Positions 18,249 to 31,062 are shown, counted from the stretch's first letter. The stretch is 64,000 nt of DNA from Dryocosmus kuriphilus (GCA_038277395.1 CM076193.1:176554711-176618710); one strand, 5' to 3'. Program-made: numbers and translations. The notes: generated from the sequence alone by a model not told the origin.

Positions 18249-19556
18249 ACAGCTGAACTCAGATAAGTTTCATACTTCGGAGTTCTAGGGGCATAAAGTT
18301 GCAGCAATTTGAGACTTAATGAATGCCCCTTACAGTATAGATTTTTCTAGTGCGCATGTGCAATCGCAGGCGCAATTGGCATGCGCAGGCGCAGTATTTA
18401 ATCGCATATACATAGAAGGAGCCTCAAATTAGTGTGCGTGAATGTAGATGCAAGGACCTCATAAGGAGAATGGAGACTTACGAGACCGATGATCAGAATC
18501 ATGTCGTGACTTAAAATAGATACAAAATAAGAGTGTCTATCAACCTCGTTAAAGAAACGGCATTATATATTCCAACGTCAAGTCATTGCCTCAATAATCC
18601 CTCTCCACAAAAAAATGGTGCACGAATGGTGCCAAGGCTTGGTACGGAGTGATAGGAAAGAGGAAGGGGTAGCATCTCCATGGTGGTAGCCTACTACTAC
18701 TGGTTTGTCAAAGCCCTCTTAGAGTTCTGACCATTTGTTTAATTTCGACTTTAGTGTAATGGGAATCTTAGTTAGAGAGAATAATACAGGTGCAAGACGA
18801 ATTATTGAATGCATTTTTATTAATGCTAACATTTGACATTTGGATTGCAATATTCTTACTTTATTTTTAGAATCAATACCTATAAAATTCTTGACGGAGG
18901 CCCGCAGTGTGAACGAGACGTCGCAACATACTTGTGATGTTTGAATTAAAAAAATTTTTTTAACATATTTGTTGTCCCTTTTAGTAGGGCTTTAATGTCT
19001 TCGCAAGCAAACTGAATTTATATTATTATTTAATGCGTTCGAAATAAAAGAGGAAATATATTTTGGAGTAGTACAGAACACTGTTGATTTACATGATGTC
19101 ATATTGACGCAATATAAATAATCTTTTACCTTCTACAAGAATCCGATGATTACATTAAGAATTGATATATAATCTAACACAAGAGCTCACTTAAAACTTC
19201 TAAGGATTAAAATAAATTCTGCAAGTTATACTAAAAATATTTGAATATACAGATTTATATAAGTAGGTAAATCTTTCCATACTGTAGCAAAATTGTGTTT
19301 TTTTATACATATACTTTATTAAATTTTATCCTATCTACTATATCGTCGTCTGCCCTATAGGAAAATTATTATTATAGGTAATCACTCACAGCCTATATGT
19401 AATAATTTCTTAATTAAAATATTTGACTTCGAATTCTTGAGAATCATAATATATTTACACAGTAATGTAATTATTGGTTACGTGTTCCATTTTTGTATGA
19501 CCTCAGATCAAATGCAATGTTATATTTCATTTGAACAATTTTAAAAAAAATTGAAT

Positions 19557-20140
19557 TTATGCTCGTGGAAAATTGTGCCTTTCACGATCATCTATACGCA
19601 CTACACTAAAATGATCATAGATTGAGTTGGTGCCTATTGGAATTTCACTCGCTTCATCTGGGGTCAGTGGGTAAGCTCTGCCATCTAACGTGTTTAATTT
19701 TACCCGCTTTCCTTCCATATTGTATATTCCACGAAGGACCGTATTGCTAGATAATATTGCAAGGATGACACCATCGGATGTTGTTATTACCTTTTGTGAG
19801 AGGTACATCATGGGCCGAAAGCGATAGGCTCCTTTATACAATTGAACTGGTGCGTTGTCAGGAAAACGGAATTTTCGAATTTCGTAAAAATGATTCGGAT
19901 TCGTGTTGGGAATTAGCCGAATAAGTTCAAGGTCATTAGTATATAAAAGCTGGACATCAGAAGCAGACAAGGGCGTGTAACGAGGAGGAGATATGGATCC
20001 AAGACGAAAGGTAGACCTGGATCTGGAACGAAGAGAAGAATTGGCGGGAAGAAAGCGGTCAGGAGAATAAGAAGGTCTAGGACGAGGAACACCAGGAATT
20101 TCGGCGCCATTAGGTAAGCAGTCGAACTGTGAGCTTAACA
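19557..20140 (-). CDS. Unknown gene, copy 1: terminal exon of about 195 codons
   Basis: I do not recognise the protein. On the minus strand a strong acceptor (TTTTTTGTTGCAG) ends at 20141, and the frame is open from there to a stop at 19557. An alternative acceptor CACAG gives an exon start at 20126 in phase 0. The exon encodes an FDCLPNGAEIPG start, a Pro/Arg/Ser-rich linker with RSRSRS, then ~130 residues with DVQLL, LIRLIPNTNPN, VITTSDG, RGIY and NSIYDHFSVVR blocks. The homologue at 49915-50501 keeps the frame, the acceptor and these blocks at very roughly 60% identity by eye, which supports real coding. A possible upstream exon ends at a conserved donor at 20398-20397 (GTAAGC). In this copy that exon contains a TAG in the frame used by copy 2, so copy 1 may be damaged. 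Confidence 0.65.
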
Positions 20141-20600
20141 CTGCAACAAAAAATAGAGGATTAATGTTTTGGCGTGTATGCTCTATTGTTATGTCATGAA
20201 CCCCTTGGTGCGAACCAGTATGGCGAAACAAAGAACGGCTTGATAATGACTTTCAGTAGAATTATAATGATTTTCTTTTATCCACAATATCTGATACGCC
20301 ATTTTTAACATTCAGATTCTGCCTACAAATTCGTAATCTGCGAAGGGAAAAAATTTTTCTAGAGATTCTTGAGGATATCGGTCTGATGAAATGCTTACCC
20401 TATTAGCACCCAACATTGCCTTAATATTGCACTGATATTGATGGCACTATTGAAGGAGCATTGATATAAGATAACGAAGGCGGTTTTGGAGACATTCGGG
20501 GAGTAAGGTTATTTTTATCTTTAAGAACACAAATCTAGTAAACTGTAGGAGATAGGTAAAAATGTATGTCATTATTGGGCATTAAGTAACTGTAGTATAC

Positions 20601-20603
<3 letters not shown>

Positions 20604-20686
<83 letters not shown>
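20604..20686. repeat. (AT)n microsatellite at the left edge of the tandem array
   Basis: About 83 bp of uninterrupted AT dinucleotide immediately before the first copy of the ~690-bp repeat. The corresponding position in block C (50971-50985) has only a short AT-rich stretch. It may have helped start the amplification. Confidence 0.95.
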
Positions 20687-20689
<3 letters not shown>

Positions 20690-23600
20690 TCTATATTGAA
20701 AAATAAAAACAATTTTCACTTACATACCCTATAACTCACTATATATTTGTTGTTAAAAATGATAACTGAATCTTGCTAAAAACGAGCATCGGTATGGTAC
20801 GTCAATTTTGCCTCCATATTGCCGTTAATATTTCCGGCGTTGGAGGAAATATCGGTGCAAAGTTGAGCAAATGTTGTGTGCTAATAGCATAGCTTTCTCA
20901 GTAAATGGAATTTATTGATATCAAAGGTCCTACAATTGTAAATATTTGACCATATCAGAAGTTATGTATGTGCAATTCCATAGATTTCAAAGTCATTTTT
21001 ATCTGAATGTGCCGCAGAATCAAAAGCCGACAAGGGAAAGAAAAAGAAGGAAGGGATTTGTTGGGTTACCTTTCACTTTCCTCCTCTTTTTTGCTTTACT
21101 CTTTGAATTTTGCTAAGAACTTTTGTCAGGTCTTGATCCAAATTTGATCGGAGAGTTGGTTTTGTTTTCTTCACCAACATTTAATTTGAAAAACCTAGCT
21201 TCTCCAATTCTTCAATTTTTATTTTTATCTATCTCCCTATGTTATCTATTAATATCATAAAAGAATAGGTTCTTAACGTCTTCATAAGATTTAACGAAGA
21301 TCATTCATATTTAAATATGTGTGTAAGTAAGTTGTCGAGAGTCGGGATCAGCAAGACAGCAATTAACATACCTATATAGGTCTATATTGAAAAATAAAAA
21401 CAATTTTCATTTACATACCCTATAATTTACTAGATATTTGTTGTTAAAGATAATATCTGAATCTTGCTAAAAACGACCATCGGTATGATACGTCAATTTT
21501 GCCTCCATATTGCCGTCAATATTTTCGGAGTTGCAGGAAATATCGGTGCAAAGTTCAGGAAATATTGTATGCTAATAGGGTAGTTAACTCAGTAAATGGA
21601 ATTTACTGATATCAAAGGTCCTACAATTGTAAATATTTGACCATCTCAGAAGTTATGTATGTGCATTTCCATAGATTTCAAAGTCACTTTTACCTGAATG
21701 TAAGGGAATGAAAAAGAAGGAAGGGGATTTGTTTGGTTACCTTTCTCTTTCCTCCTCTTTTTTGCTTTACTCCTTGAACTTTGCTCAGAACTTTTGTCAG
21801 GTGTTGATTCAAATTTGATCGGAGAGTTGGCTTGTTTTCTTCACCAACATTTAATTTGAAAAACCTAGCTTCTCCAATTCTTCAATTTTTATTCTTATCT
21901 ATCTCCCTATGTTATCTATTAATATCATAAAAGAATAGGTTCTTAACGTCTTCATAAGATTTAACGAATATCATTCATATTTAAATATGTGTGTAAGTAA
22001 GTTGTCGAGAGTCGGGATCAGCAAGACAGCAATTAATATACCTATATAGGTCTATATTCGAAAATAAAAACAATTTTCATTTACATGCCCCATAATTTAC
22101 TAGATATTTGTTGTTAAAGATAATAACTGAATCTTGCTAAAAACGACCATCGGTATGATACGTCAATTTTGCCTCCATATTGCCGTCAATATTTCCGGAG
22201 TTGCAGGAAATATCGGTTCAAAGTTCAGGAAATATTGTGTGTTAATAGGGTAGTTAACTCAGTAAATGGAATTTATTGATATCAAAGGTCCTACAATTGT
22301 AAATATTTGACCATATCAGAAGTTACGTATGTGCATTTCCATAGATTTCAAAGTCATTTTTATCTGAATGTGCCGCAGAATCAAAAGCCGACAAGGGAAA
22401 GAAAAAGAAGGAAGGGGATTTGTTTGGTTACCTTTCTCTTTCCTCCTCTTTTTTGCTTTACTCTTTGAACTTTGCGAAGAACTTTTGTCAGGTGTTGATC
22501 CAAATTTGATGGGAGAGTTGGCTTGTTCTCTTCACCAACATTTAATTTGAAAAACCTAGCTTCTCCAATTATTCAATTTTTATTTTTATCTATCTCCCTA
22601 TGTTATTTATTAATATCATAAAAGAATAGATTCTTAAATTTTTCATAAGATTTCACGAATATCATTTATATTTAAATATGTGTGTAAATAAGTTTTCGAG
22701 AGTCGGGATCAGCTAGACAGTAATTATTATACCTATATAGGTCCATATTGAAAAATAAAAACAATTTTCACTTATATACCCTATAATTTACTAGATATTT
22801 TTGTTAAAGATAGTAACTGAATCTTGCTAAAAACGACCATCAGTATGACACGTCAATTTTGCCTCCATATTGCCGTCAATATTTCCTGAGTTGCAGGAAA
22901 TATCGGTGCAGGGTTCAGGAAATATTGTGTGCTAATAGGGTAGTTAACTCAGAAAATGGAATTTACTGATGTCAAAGGTCCTACAATGGTAAAAATTTGC
23001 CCATATGAGAAATAATGTATGTGCATTTCCATAGATTTCAAAGTCATTTTTACCTGAATGTAAGGGAATGAAAAAGAAGGAAGGGGATTTGTTGGGTTAC
23101 CTTTCACTTTCCTCCTCTTTTTTGCTTTACTCTTTGAATTTTGCTAAGAACTTTTGTCAGGTCTTGATCCAAATTTGATCGGAGAGTTGGTTGTGTTTTC
23201 TTCACCAACATTTAATTTGAAAAACCTAGCTTCTCCAATTCTTCGTTTTTTATTTTTATTTATCTCTCTATGTTATCTAGTAATATCATAAAAGCATAGA
23301 TTCTTAACGTCTTCATAACATTTCACGAATATCATTCATATTTAAATATGTGTGTATGTAAGTTGTCGAGAGTCGGGATCAGCAAGACAGTAATTATTAT
23401 ACCTAAATAGGTCTATATTGAAAAATAGGGACAATTTTCATTTACATACCCTATAATTTACTAGATATTTGTTGTTAAAGATAATAACCGAATCTTGCTA
23501 AAAACGACCATCGGTATAATACGTCAATTTTGCCTCCATATTGCCCTCAATATTTCCGGAGTTGCAGGAAATATCGGTGCAAAGTTCAGGAAATATTGTG

Positions 23601-26600
23601 TGCTAATAGGGTAGTTAACTCAGTAAATGGAATTTACTGATATCAAAGGTCCTACAATTATAAATATTTGACCGTATGAGAAATTATGTATGTGCATTTT
23701 CATAGACTTCAAAGTCATTTTTATCTGAATGTGCCGCAGAACCAAAAGCGGAAAAGGGAAAGAAAAAGATGGAAGGCGATTTGTTTGGTTACCTTTCTCT
23801 TTCCTCCTCTTTTTTGCTTTACTCTTTGAATTTTGATAAGAACTTTTGTCAGGTGTTGATCCAAATTTGATCGGAAAGTTGGTTTTGTTTTCTTCACCAA
23901 CATTTAATTTTTAAAAACCTAGCTTCTCCATTTCTTCGTTTTTTATTTGTATTTTTCGCCCTGTGTTATCTATTAATATCATAAAAGAATGGATTCTTAA
24001 TGCCTTCATAAGATTTCATGAATATCGTTCATATTTAAATATGTGTGTAAATAAGTTTTCGAGAGTCGGGATCAGCAAGACAGTAATTATTATACCTAAA
24101 TAGGTCTATATTGAAAAATAGGGACAATTTTCATTTACATACCCTATAATTCACTAGATATTTGTTGTTAAAAATGATAACTGAATCTTGCTAAAAACGA
24201 CCATCGGTATGATACGTCCATTTTGCCTCCAATTTGCCGTAAATATTTCGGGCGTTGCAGGAAATATCGGTGCAAAGTTGAGGAAATATTGTGTGCTAAT
24301 AGGGTAGTTAACTCAGAAAATGGAATTTATTGATATCAAAGGTCCTACAATTATAAATATTTGACCGTATGAGAAATTATGTATGTGCATTTCCATAGAC
24401 TTCAAAGTCATTTTTATCTGCATGTGCCGCAGAGCCAAAAGCGGAAAAGGGAAAGAAAAAGATGGAAGGCGATTTGTTTGGTTACCTTTCTCTTTCCTCC
24501 TCTTTTTTGCTTTACTCGTTGAATTTTGATAAGAACTTTTGTCAGGTGTTGATGCAAATTTGATCGGAGAGTTGGTTTTGTTTTCTTCACCAACATTTAA
24601 TTTTAAAAACCCAGCTTCTCCATTCCTTCGTTTTTTATTTGTATTTTTCTCCCTGTGTTATCTATTAATATCATAAAAGAATGGATTCTTAACATCTTCA
24701 TAAGATTTCATGAATATCGTTCATGTTTAAATATGTGTGTAAATAAGTTTTCGAGAGTCGGGATCAGCAAGACAGTATTTAATATACCAAATAGGTCTAT
24801 ATTGAAAAATAAAGACAATTTTCATTTACATACCCTATAATTCACTAGATATTTGTTGTTAAAAATGCTAACTGAATCTTGCTAAAAACGACCATCGGTA
24901 TGATACGTCAATTTTGCCTCCAAATTGCCGTTAATATTTCGGGCGTTGCAGGAAATATCGGTACAAAGTTGAGGAAATGTTGTGTGCTAATAGCGTAGAT
25001 AACTCATTAAATGGAATTTAATGATATCAAAGGTCCTACAATTGTAAATATATTTGACCATATCAGAAGATATGTATGTGCATTTCCATAGATTTCAAAG
25101 TCATTTTTATCTGAATGTGCCGCAGCACCAAAAGCCGACAAGGGAGAGAAAAAGAAGGAAGGGGATTTGTTTGGTTACCTTTCTCTTTCCTCCTCCCTTT
25201 TGCTTTACTCTTTGAATTTTGCTAAGAACTTTTGTCAGGTGTTGATCCAAATTTGATCGGAGAGTTGGCTCATTTTCTTCACCAACATTTAATTTTAAAA
25301 ACCTGGCTTCTCCAATTCTTCAATTTTTATTTTTATCTATCTCCCTATGTTATCTACTAATATCATAAAGGAATAGATTCTTAACGTCTTCATAAGACTT
25401 CACGAATATCATTCATATTTAAATATGTGTGGAAATAAGTTTTCAAGAGCCGGGATCAGCAAGACAGTAATTAATATACCTATATAGGTCCATATTGAAA
25501 AATGAAAACAATTTTCACTTACATACACTATAATTTACTAGATATTTGTTGTTAAAGATAATAACTGAATCTCGCTAAAAACGACCATCGGTATGATCCG
25601 TCAATTTTGCCTCCATATTGCCGTCAATATTTCCGGAGTTGCAGGAAATATCGGTGCAAAGTTCAGGAAATATTGTGTGCTAATAGGGTAATTAACTCAG
25701 AAAATGGAAATTATTGATATCAAAGGCCCGACAATTGTAAATATTTGACCATATCAGAATTTATGTACATATGCGCATTTCCATAGATTTCAAAGTTATT
25801 TTTATCTGAATGTACCGCAGAACCAAAAGCGGACAAGGGAAAGAAAAAGAAGGAAGGGTATTTGTTTGGTTGCCTTTCTCTTTCTGCCTCTTTTTTGCTT
25901 TACCCTTGGAATTTTTCTAGGAACTTTTGTCAGGTGCTGATCCAAATATGATCGGAGGGTTGGTTTTGTTTTCTTCACCAACATTTAATTTTAAAAACCT
26001 AATTCTTGAATTTTTATTTTTATCTATCTCCCTATGTTATCTATTAATATCATAAAAGAATATATTCTTAACGTCTTCACAAAATTTCGCGAATATCATT
26101 CATATTTAAATATGTGTGAATAAGCTTTCAAGAGCCGGGATCAGCAAGACAGTAATTAATATGCCTATATAGGTCTGTATTGAAAAATAAAAACATATTT
26201 CACTTACCTACCCTATAATTTACTAGATATTTGTTGTTAATGATAATAACTGAATCTTGCTAAAAGCGACCATCGATATGATACGTCAATTTTGCCTCCA
26301 TATTACCGTTAATATTTCCGGCGTTGCAGGAAATATCGGTGCAAAGTTGAGGAAATATTGTGTGCTAATAGCGTAGTTAACTCAGTAAATGGAATTTATT
26401 GATATCAAAGGTCCTACAATTGTAAATATTTGACCATATCAGAAGTTATTTTTTGTGCATTTACATAGATTTCAAAGTCATTATAATCTGAATGTGCCGC
26501 AGAACCAAAAGCGGAAAAAGGAAAGAAAAAGAAGGAAGGGGATTTGTTTGGTTGCCTTTCTCTTTCTCCCTCTTTTTTGCTTTACCCTTTGAATTTTGCT

Positions 26601-26860
26601 AGGAACTTTTGTCAGGTGCTGATCCGAATTAGATCGGAGAGTTAGTTTTGTTTTCTTCACCAGCATTTAATTTTAAAAACCCAGCTTCTCCAGTTCTTCG
26701 TTTTTTATTTTTATTTATCTCCCTATGATATCTATTAATATCATAAAAGACTAGATTCTCAATTTCTACATGAAATTTCAAGAATATCATTCATATTTAA
26801 ACACATGTGTAAATAAGTTTTCAAGAGTCGGAATCAGCAAGAAGGTAATTAATATATAAT
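20687..26860. repeat. Tandem array: nine copies of a ~690-bp unit
   Basis: Unit starts, judged by the AGGTCTATATTG-type start, are at 20687, 21378, 22048, 22739, 23409, 24102, 24793, 25486 and 26171; the array ends near 26860. Spacings are 691, 670, 691, 670, 693, 691, 693, 685 and about 689 bp. Units 2 and 4 share the same ~21-bp deletion (missing the GCCGCAGAATCAAAAGCCGAC part, compare 21708 and 22370). Each unit has a 60-codon frame on the minus strand, but it is broken in several units. A single truncated, diverged unit lies in block C at 50985-51232. This is a locus-born array, not an ordinary short-unit satellite. Confidence 0.95.
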
Positions 26861-28394
26861 CAAATTGTTGTTTATATTTCCAGTCGAGAGTGAGCACTAG
26901 CAATCTTGATAATTTGCAATTGAAACCGCGACATAGAAAACCCTATTTCAACAACAAACTTTAGCGACAAAGTTCATTCTATTTAAAACGATATTCACGG
27001 CATGAAAGGAAATTTTTTGCCAAAGATTTTCTGTTATCTTCCACAGCATATATGTCGTTGTACAAATATGTAGTAATAAAACATATTAACGTATTATCAC
27101 AGTTTGAATGAAGATTATATTAATTCGAATATTCACTGGCCCAACGTTATCTCTGACAAGGTTCACTATGAAATAAAAATTATAAATTACCAAGATTTTT
27201 TTTTTTATGTTTAATCTTGTAGAAAATGACAATGTAAACTTTTTCTGTACATATATGGACTTTTTCCGATGATTAGCTTTAATACTAAAATTAGTAAATT
27301 ATAAAAATTTTAACCATTAAATCAATGTTTTTACAAAATAAATCGTTATGTCGAAGTATTATATTCTTTAAAAATAATATTCAATGACAAATCGAGAGCG
27401 GTCATAGAAAATCGGCAGAAATATGCATTTTATTAGAAAGTGCGCAACCTAACACTGAAAGCCAAACAAATGCAACAAATGGCCCGCTAGAACTTTTCTA
27501 AAGTTTTTTGGCATCCCAGGAATATGGTGTTTTGTACGAATACAGATACTTTAGGGATTTCAAATTTTATGTGATTATAAACAGCACACTTTAAATTCAA
27601 TTCTTTACCAGAATAAATTCACATATCATTCGTACTTATTTCAGATAAATTCACGTCAAGTTTGGAAGAAAATAACAATTCAGATAGGAGGCAGTGAAAA
27701 TTGGTCACATTGTTGTTTGCCGAAAGCGTAAAAGTGCACTAAAAATTGTAGAAACAATACATCATCATATTTACCTATTATATTAAAAGAAATCGCCATG
27801 TATAAGACCACAGTAGAAGCGACCATCATTTTTGCGAATTAGACGAAAGACTGCCTAATGTGTTAATAAAGTAATTAGCGTATATATATCACCGCCGTTA
27901 TCTGGTTAATTATTATCGTCTGTTATATTTCTGAGATTTTTTAATTTCATATGTTAGTTTCTAGGAGAAGGCATTTCTGATATTGTTGATGTCACCAAGT
28001 CCCAAATTACATAACCTTTTACGACTTTGGGGAATCCCATGTGTAAATTGCAAATTGATATAATTTTTACTATCAGAGTGCACTTGAATCTTCGAAAAAC
28101 TAATAAAAATGCTACAAGATTATTTACATAAATTTGAATATACAAAATATTTGAATGAGCATATCTTTCCATATTTTAGCAATATGTTTTTGATGATGAC
28201 AGATAAAGAGAAACGATTCTTACAGACAACTAAAGTGAAAATGTGAATTTATTGGAAAGTCTTTTCGTCATTCTTTAGGATGACCTCTTCAGGTTCTGGA
28301 TTGATAATTTTAGTATGTAGTTACAATGCGGTTAAACATTTCAGATAATATTATTATAATATAGTAACAAAAACTTTCCAGGAGTGGTATATAC
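26861..28394. other. Non-coding part of block B, shared with blocks C and D
   Basis: AT-rich, with no supported gene. Parts match block C (27060-27180 against 51245-51360) and block D (27370-28370 against 59025-59980). Near 28261-28310 (minus strand) is a conserved hairpin of the form TGAAGAGGTCATCC-loop-ATGACGAAAA, also in block D at 59880-59925. The segment ends at the Tc1 insertion. Confidence 0.6.
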
Positions 28395-29662
28395 AGTCTG
28401 TTCCACAAGAAAGAATACGCGTTTTCTCGAAAAGTTTTAGAGAAGACTTCATTTTTCTTTTTCCACATGAAAAATCGCTTTAAAGATTAGGGAGAACTTA
28501 CCCTAATAAATGGTCCAATCGCCATTATTCTCGATAATGGCCTGGCACCTTCTGGGCATGCCCTCGACTAATTTTTCAGCATATTCTAAAGATAGAGAGT
28601 GCCACACCTATCTAATTTGTCGAGAGAGCTGCTTGAGGGTGAATACACGCCTTCCTGCAAGTTTTCTCTTAACGACACTCCACACATTTTCAATCGGATT
28701 GGCATCAGGAGATTGTGAAAGCCAGACCAAGGTGACTACGCCATTTTCGGCTTTCCAGTTCTTGCAGAGGCGACTGCAATGTTTGGGATCGTTGTCCTCT
28801 TGGAGGATCCAAACCTCATTATTGGCTCGAAACATCTTTTCTGCAGACCCCAGAAGACCATGCTTGTAGATTTTGACCATTTTTTCTCCGTTCAGGTTCT
28901 CAGTGAACAGCTCTAAACAGCCAAAACCGCGCTGTGATGATCATCCCCAAACATGGATCTTTACTGGGTGTTTAACAGTTCGCTGGAGGAACCGCTCATC
29001 TTTGCCTGACCAGGCACGTTTTATTGGAACCTATGCCCAAAAGGATGCTTCGTAGGATAAATCACATTTGACCAATCGCGATCGTTATTTTCCATAGGCC
29101 ATGACAGCCGTTTTTGCATGTGCAATTCTGAGAGCAGGGGTTTCTGCCTCGTGCTACGGTACTGCATGTTTGCCTCAGCTAATCTGCGTCTTATGGTGTT
29201 TACATTAACGTCTAATCCCTTCTTCGCTAGCTTAGCCTTGGCTTCGCGCAGCCATAGAGTAGGGTTGCGCTTGAATAGTGCAATGATCCCCTTATCCTCC
29301 TTGCTCTACGTTGCTCGCGTTTCTCCTTTTCCTGGAAGATCGTCAACAGCTTTTGTGTCCCTATACCGCTCCACCCACTTTTGCACGAAGTACTTAGACT
29401 TCTTAAGCACTTTAGCAGCAGCTGAGTATGAAAGTTTTGGTCCGTGTGCATTGCTGCACAAGAACACAGCTTCGAACCGTTTAGCGTATACTGCACTCCT
29501 TGCGCAAACTTGTTCACTATCCGACAATTCGAATGAGACTAAACCAAAATCGGCGGTCCCGCTCTTACCCTTGAAATGTACAGTCAGGCCAAAAAATAAT
29601 GGAACTAAGCTCTTTAAAACTTTTCGAGAAAACGCGTATTCTTTCTTGTGGAGCAGACTGTA
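28395..29662 (-). mobile_element. Tc1-type DNA transposon, 1268 bp, with intact ends
   Basis: Inverted ends CAGTCTGTTCCACAAGAAAG (left) and the matching complement ending CAGACTG (right) pair over ~48 bp. A TA target duplication lies at 28393-28394 and 29663-29664. Length and ends are typical of Tc1 elements. The transposase runs on the minus strand and is frameshifted (separate entry). It inserted into the right part of block B. Confidence 0.92.
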
Positions 29663-29665
29663 CAT
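28608..29665 (-). pseudogene. Tc1 transposase, frameshifted
   Basis: The N-terminal helix-turn-helix (YSAAAKVLKKSKYFVQKW block) is in the frame of 29306-29665. The middle is in other frames with stops. The C-terminal part is in 28608-28880. There the second catalytic Asp (QEDNDPKH) and the Glu (NPIENVW) are separated by 34 residues, the DD34E signature of Tc1. The first Asp block near 28940-28960 is out of frame. The element may be mobilisable in trans since its ends are intact. Two longer plus-strand ORFs here (28510-28869, 29118-29696) are antisense shadows. Confidence 0.88.
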
Positions 29666-29671
29666 ATCCGC

Positions 29672-29853
29672 AGTGGCAGATGTACCAGTAGGCTGAGTAG
29701 GCTTTCGCCTAGGGCTGCAGATCTTAGCGGCGGAAAATTTAGGGACCGGCTTTTCTAGCCATCTTACTTACATTGGTTCTTTAAAACCTGCGCTTGATAC
29801 AACTACGCTCGAACATACACCCTCCCAGATACATTCACTTCCCATGTCGTATA
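29672..29853. other. Spacer, possible hAT element end
   Basis: Starts CAGTGGCAGATGTACCAGTA and continues with the imperfect palindrome GGCTTTCGCCTAGGGC, which looks like the end of a hAT element of the ZMYM1-like group (compare the transposase remnant at 31793). No matching right end was found, so this is tentative. Confidence 0.3.
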
Positions 29854-30041
29854 CAGTTAAAAGAATGTATGCCTGACATTTTGGGGAGCAGGTCCAAAAG
29901 TGAGAATGGCGTCAACTCTATACGTTTGCATGAAATCTGGCGTGTACTTGCATTTCAATGGTTCATACAAACGTACCGAGTTGATGTTATTTTCTTTTTT
30001 GGACCTAGTCACCAATCATAAGGCATATATGCTTTTAGCTG
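29854..30041. mobile_element. 188-bp MITE with TA target duplication
   Basis: Left end CAGTTAAAAGAATGTATGCC pairs with the right end over ~75 bp (complement CAGCTAAAAGCATATATGCC), flanked by TA on both sides (29852-29853, 30042-30043). Nearly the whole element is a palindrome with a short centre. A second, more diverged copy is at 31513-31671. The CAGT end and TA duplication suggest mobilisation by a Tc1/mariner enzyme. Confidence 0.8.
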
Positions 30042-30299
30042 TACATTGTAAGGAATGGGAGAGATAAAGTGGCCACACAATAGTTCTCAATCATTCACAG
30101 TCACAATCTTATTTCGCTCGTCAATCAATATTCTTGTTCGGAACGAGACAGACTCAAACCAAATACTCATCTCATGCGATAATCGATAATCGAACATCGA
30201 TACTCTATAATCGAAATTGCAATTTTCTTTTCTGCAATAATTGCATAACGGATCTTGTCACTTCTTTCTGGTTTTTTATTTTTATTTATTTTTTTTGTG

Positions 30300-31062
30300 G
30301 TTGGAGGAGGGGAAATCTTGCATAAGGCACCCTAGTTCGGGTAGCGTCGGATTCTTACCGACTAAAGCCCCTCCCCCTGGCGCTCAGGCTAAGTCCATTG
30401 TGCCTTTCCATTTATTTTCAACAGTTGAGATACTTCTATTTACAACTGTTGTGTTATTCATTGCTGAGGGGCCGTCCGCATTAGAGCCGCCCCCCATTCG
30501 CGATGAGTAAAATTAGAGAAGATCCCTCAGGGAGATCCCCATCAAAATCATCGCTGAGGGGCCGTCCCCATTAGAGCCGTCCCCATTCGCTATCAGCTAG
30601 ACGAAGATCCCCCAGGGAGATAACCATTTATTTTGTCTTCTGTGTTCGCCAGATTGGGCCCCACGTGAGAAGCTGGGGATTTAAGGGACCTGGTATCCCT
30701 AAGTCTCCGTTTCGACACCTCCTTTAAACTCCGCCATGCCCGTCTCAATTGAGGGGGTAAACCGGAGCATTCAAGGATTTGGTAACCCTGGTGCCATTCA
30801 GCTTTCGACACGGCGATCACATCTTAGCTTGGGAGCATGAGGACTCGCGCCCTCAATATTCCAGGAGGCTTTGCCATTACCCCCTGGAAGGTTAGCTTCT
30901 TGGTCAGGGTCCCGCAGACCGGAGAGCCCCAGTTCCCCAGAGCAGCCGTATCTCGCGATACAGTTCCTCTGGTTCACCTACTCTAGGCCGCTCTTCCGAT
31001 TAGACCCCTAAGCCCTCCCACTAACTACAAGGTCATGTAATCCCCAGGGAGAGTTCTTTCTG
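30300..31062 (-). repeat. GC-rich dispersed repeat, copy 1
   Basis: A GC-rich island in AT-rich DNA, sharing long stretches with 60062-61115 (same orientation) and 33284-33912 (opposite orientation). Examples are the CATATCTTAGCTTGGGAGCATGAGG-type region near 30820 and the block around GACCCCTAAGCC near 31003. A duplicated GCTGAGGGGCCGTCC module occurs at 30461 and 30554. Orientation is set from the copy with a poly(A) end. A short minus-strand frame (30593-30820) is conserved in copy 3 (60690-60887) but I recognise no domain. It is probably part of a non-LTR element. Confidence 0.6.

Larger units (their letters stand above)
15613..18567. repeat. 3-kb inverted repeat with arms of about 700 bp around a transposase
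   Basis: The left arm 15613-16320 and right arm about 17835-18567 are reverse complements over most of their length. The inner ~370 bp of each arm are the terminal repeats of the DD41D element (15956-18208). The outer ~340 bp (for example GCCGTTTCTTTAACGAGG at 15624 against its complement near 18545-18562, and the alternating GCGCATG motifs near 15800 and 18360) extend beyond that element. They contain block sequence also found once in block A (GTGCGTGAATGTAGATGCAA). The junctions on both inner sides are TA repeats. The structure can fold into a very long hairpin. Confidence 0.85.
18420..28394 (-). repeat. Duplicated chromosomal segment, block B
   Basis: Its left part matches block A (6560-7640) and block C (48640-49800). 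The middle contains a gene paralogous to the one in block C. The right part (26870-28390) matches 51235-52140 of block C and 59020-60000 of block D. The order of matching parts is the same everywhere, which shows ancient segmental duplication and not independent TE insertion. Block B is longer than C because one ~690-bp portion is amplified nine-fold (20687-26860). It is interrupted on the right by the Tc1 element at 28395. Confidence 0.75.

Noticed and set aside
23721..26666. Conserved 60-codon ORFs on the minus strand in array units (MLVKKTKPT...), each with an AAAG|GTAACC donor
   Set aside because: Present only in some units (23721, 24414, 25802, 26481); others have a TGA before the donor (units 1 and 4) or a 1-base deletion after the start (units 2 and 3). 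The similarity follows from the repeat itself, and there is no sign of selection.
20687..26860. CRISPR-like or ordinary short satellite interpretation of the array
   Set aside because: Units are ~690 bp with no short repeat-spacer pattern, and a single-copy precursor exists in block C.
28510..29696. Plus-strand ORFs of 119 and 192 codons
   Set aside because: Antisense of the Tc1 transposase on the minus strand, which has recognisable catalytic blocks.
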